A stretch of 5,305 nt of DNA from an uncultured Verrucomicrobiales bacterium (GTDB lineage Bacteria > Verrucomicrobiota > Verrucomicrobiia > Verrucomicrobiales > DEV007): the NCBI GenBank assembly GCA_937893785.1, contig CALCSP010000496.1, positions 1-5,305 of the forward strand, given 5' to 3'. The position numbers and the translations under genes were made by a program. Shown piece by piece: positions 5,019-5,305 of this stretch (positions are counted from its first letter, which is position 1; the number at the start of each line of letters is the position of its first letter). The notes under the pieces are model-generated. The model had not been told where the DNA came from, made no database searches, and saw nothing but the letters and a program-made list of their open reading frames with translations.

Positions 5019-5145
5019 GGGTGCATATATGAGGCATTTTTAACACTAGCTTTGGCTGTGACGTATTTTGTTTCGAAGGATGGGTGACGTGTCCGTCAAA
5101 ACACTGCGAAGCCTCACAGGGCCTTTGAGTATTCATAATTGGAAA

Positions 5146-5291
5146 ACGACATACCCACCTGACGACACGTCGTCCTCAGGGTGACAGGTATGGGTTGTGT
5201 AGAGCACAGCGAGAACCTACACGACAAACGAGATACGGAATAAGACACCGACACCCGCTGCTGCTGTTGGATACTCAGGGGCGTTTTTTTT
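5146..5291 (+). ncRNA. Candidate structured small RNA, divergent from the small-ORF cluster
   Basis: CATAAT (5134-5139) matches five of six -10 positions and predicts a start near 5146, where structure begins. Hairpin 1 pairs CATACC (5150-5155) with GGTATG (5187-5192) and contains CCT/AGG and a GACGA/TCGTC stem (5161-5165 with 5170-5174) with a 4-base loop. Hairpin 2 pairs GTGTAG (5197-5202) with CTACAC (5217-5222). The segment ends in a terminator-like stem and eight T. No -35 box is seen and no known RNA family is recognised. The same DNA could instead be the 5' leader of a minus-strand transcript. Confidence 0.3.
5254..5291 (+). terminator. Possible intrinsic terminator with T8 tract
   Basis: CCC (5254-5256) and CTG (5258-5260) pair with CAG (5276-5278) and GGG (5279-5281) around one bulged G and a 15-base loop. 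CG and eight T residues (5284-5291) follow. The stem is short but the T tract is the longest in the window. It would stop plus-strand transcription coming from the hairpin region. Confidence 0.35.
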
Positions 5292-5305
5292 CTTGGCGGG
5301 ATTCA

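Larger units (their letters stand above)
4996..5305. other. Upstream region of the small-ORF cluster, no gene seen
   Basis: No plausible protein-coding frame is found on either strand. On the minus strand TTGACG (5099-5094) is a good -35 box, but the -10 position at 17-bp spacing (TCGAAA, 5076-5071) is poor. GACACGTC occurs at 5164-5171 and, on the other strand, at 5086-5093; TGACGT occurs at 5059 and 5085. Both could be operator elements. The far part holds the hairpins and the terminator-like stem described under the candidate small RNA. Confidence 0.45.

Overview
The window reads as a bacterial chromosome segment, probably from the Verrucomicrobiota (Opitutae-like). The basis is the style of the first protein: a large secreted protein with a lectin-like fold, a CBM6-type sugar-binding domain and a C-terminal segment (residues about 587-653, ending near QFFKI) of a kind I associate with exported Verrucomicrobiota proteins. 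Several genes also lack a Shine-Dalgarno. This is an inference from memory of family features; no rRNA or marker gene is present to settle it.

Left part (1-3494) looks like ordinary chromosome. A 5'-truncated secreted carbohydrate-binding protein (2-1978, +) ends at a strong intrinsic terminator (2000-2036). A PduO-type cobalamin adenosyltransferase (2083-2613, +) follows, and its promoter-like hexamers would give a leaderless mRNA. A secreted Sel1-repeat protein (2643-3494, -) converges on it with a 29-bp gap.

The middle (3495-3990) has no convincing gene. It holds a candidate promoter for the Sel1 gene and, on the minus strand at 3743-3721, a stretch with the exact geometry of a tRNA 3' end (TTCGAATC, the rest of the T stem, acceptor strand, discriminator A, CCA). 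An isolated tRNA 3' end next to more A/T-rich DNA full of unrecognised small ORFs suggests the attachment site of an integrated element, with the element to the right. No integrase is visible, so this remains a hypothesis.

The right part (3991-5305) carries five short, tightly packed minus-strand ORFs (83, 57, 48, 69 and 61 aa; overlaps or gaps of -4, 3, 2 and 35 nt). Two encode probable membrane proteins; none has a function I recognise. The most upstream ORF has the best Shine-Dalgarno in the window, set in a 6-bp dyad. Inside that ORF lies a symmetric cluster of six AACCG/CGGTT half-sites (4803-4869), which looks like a protein-binding or structured element and makes the coding status of that ORF less certain. 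Beyond it (5134-5291) a -10-like box, two hairpins and a stem followed by eight T residues suggest a small RNA on the plus strand, divergent from the small-ORF cluster.
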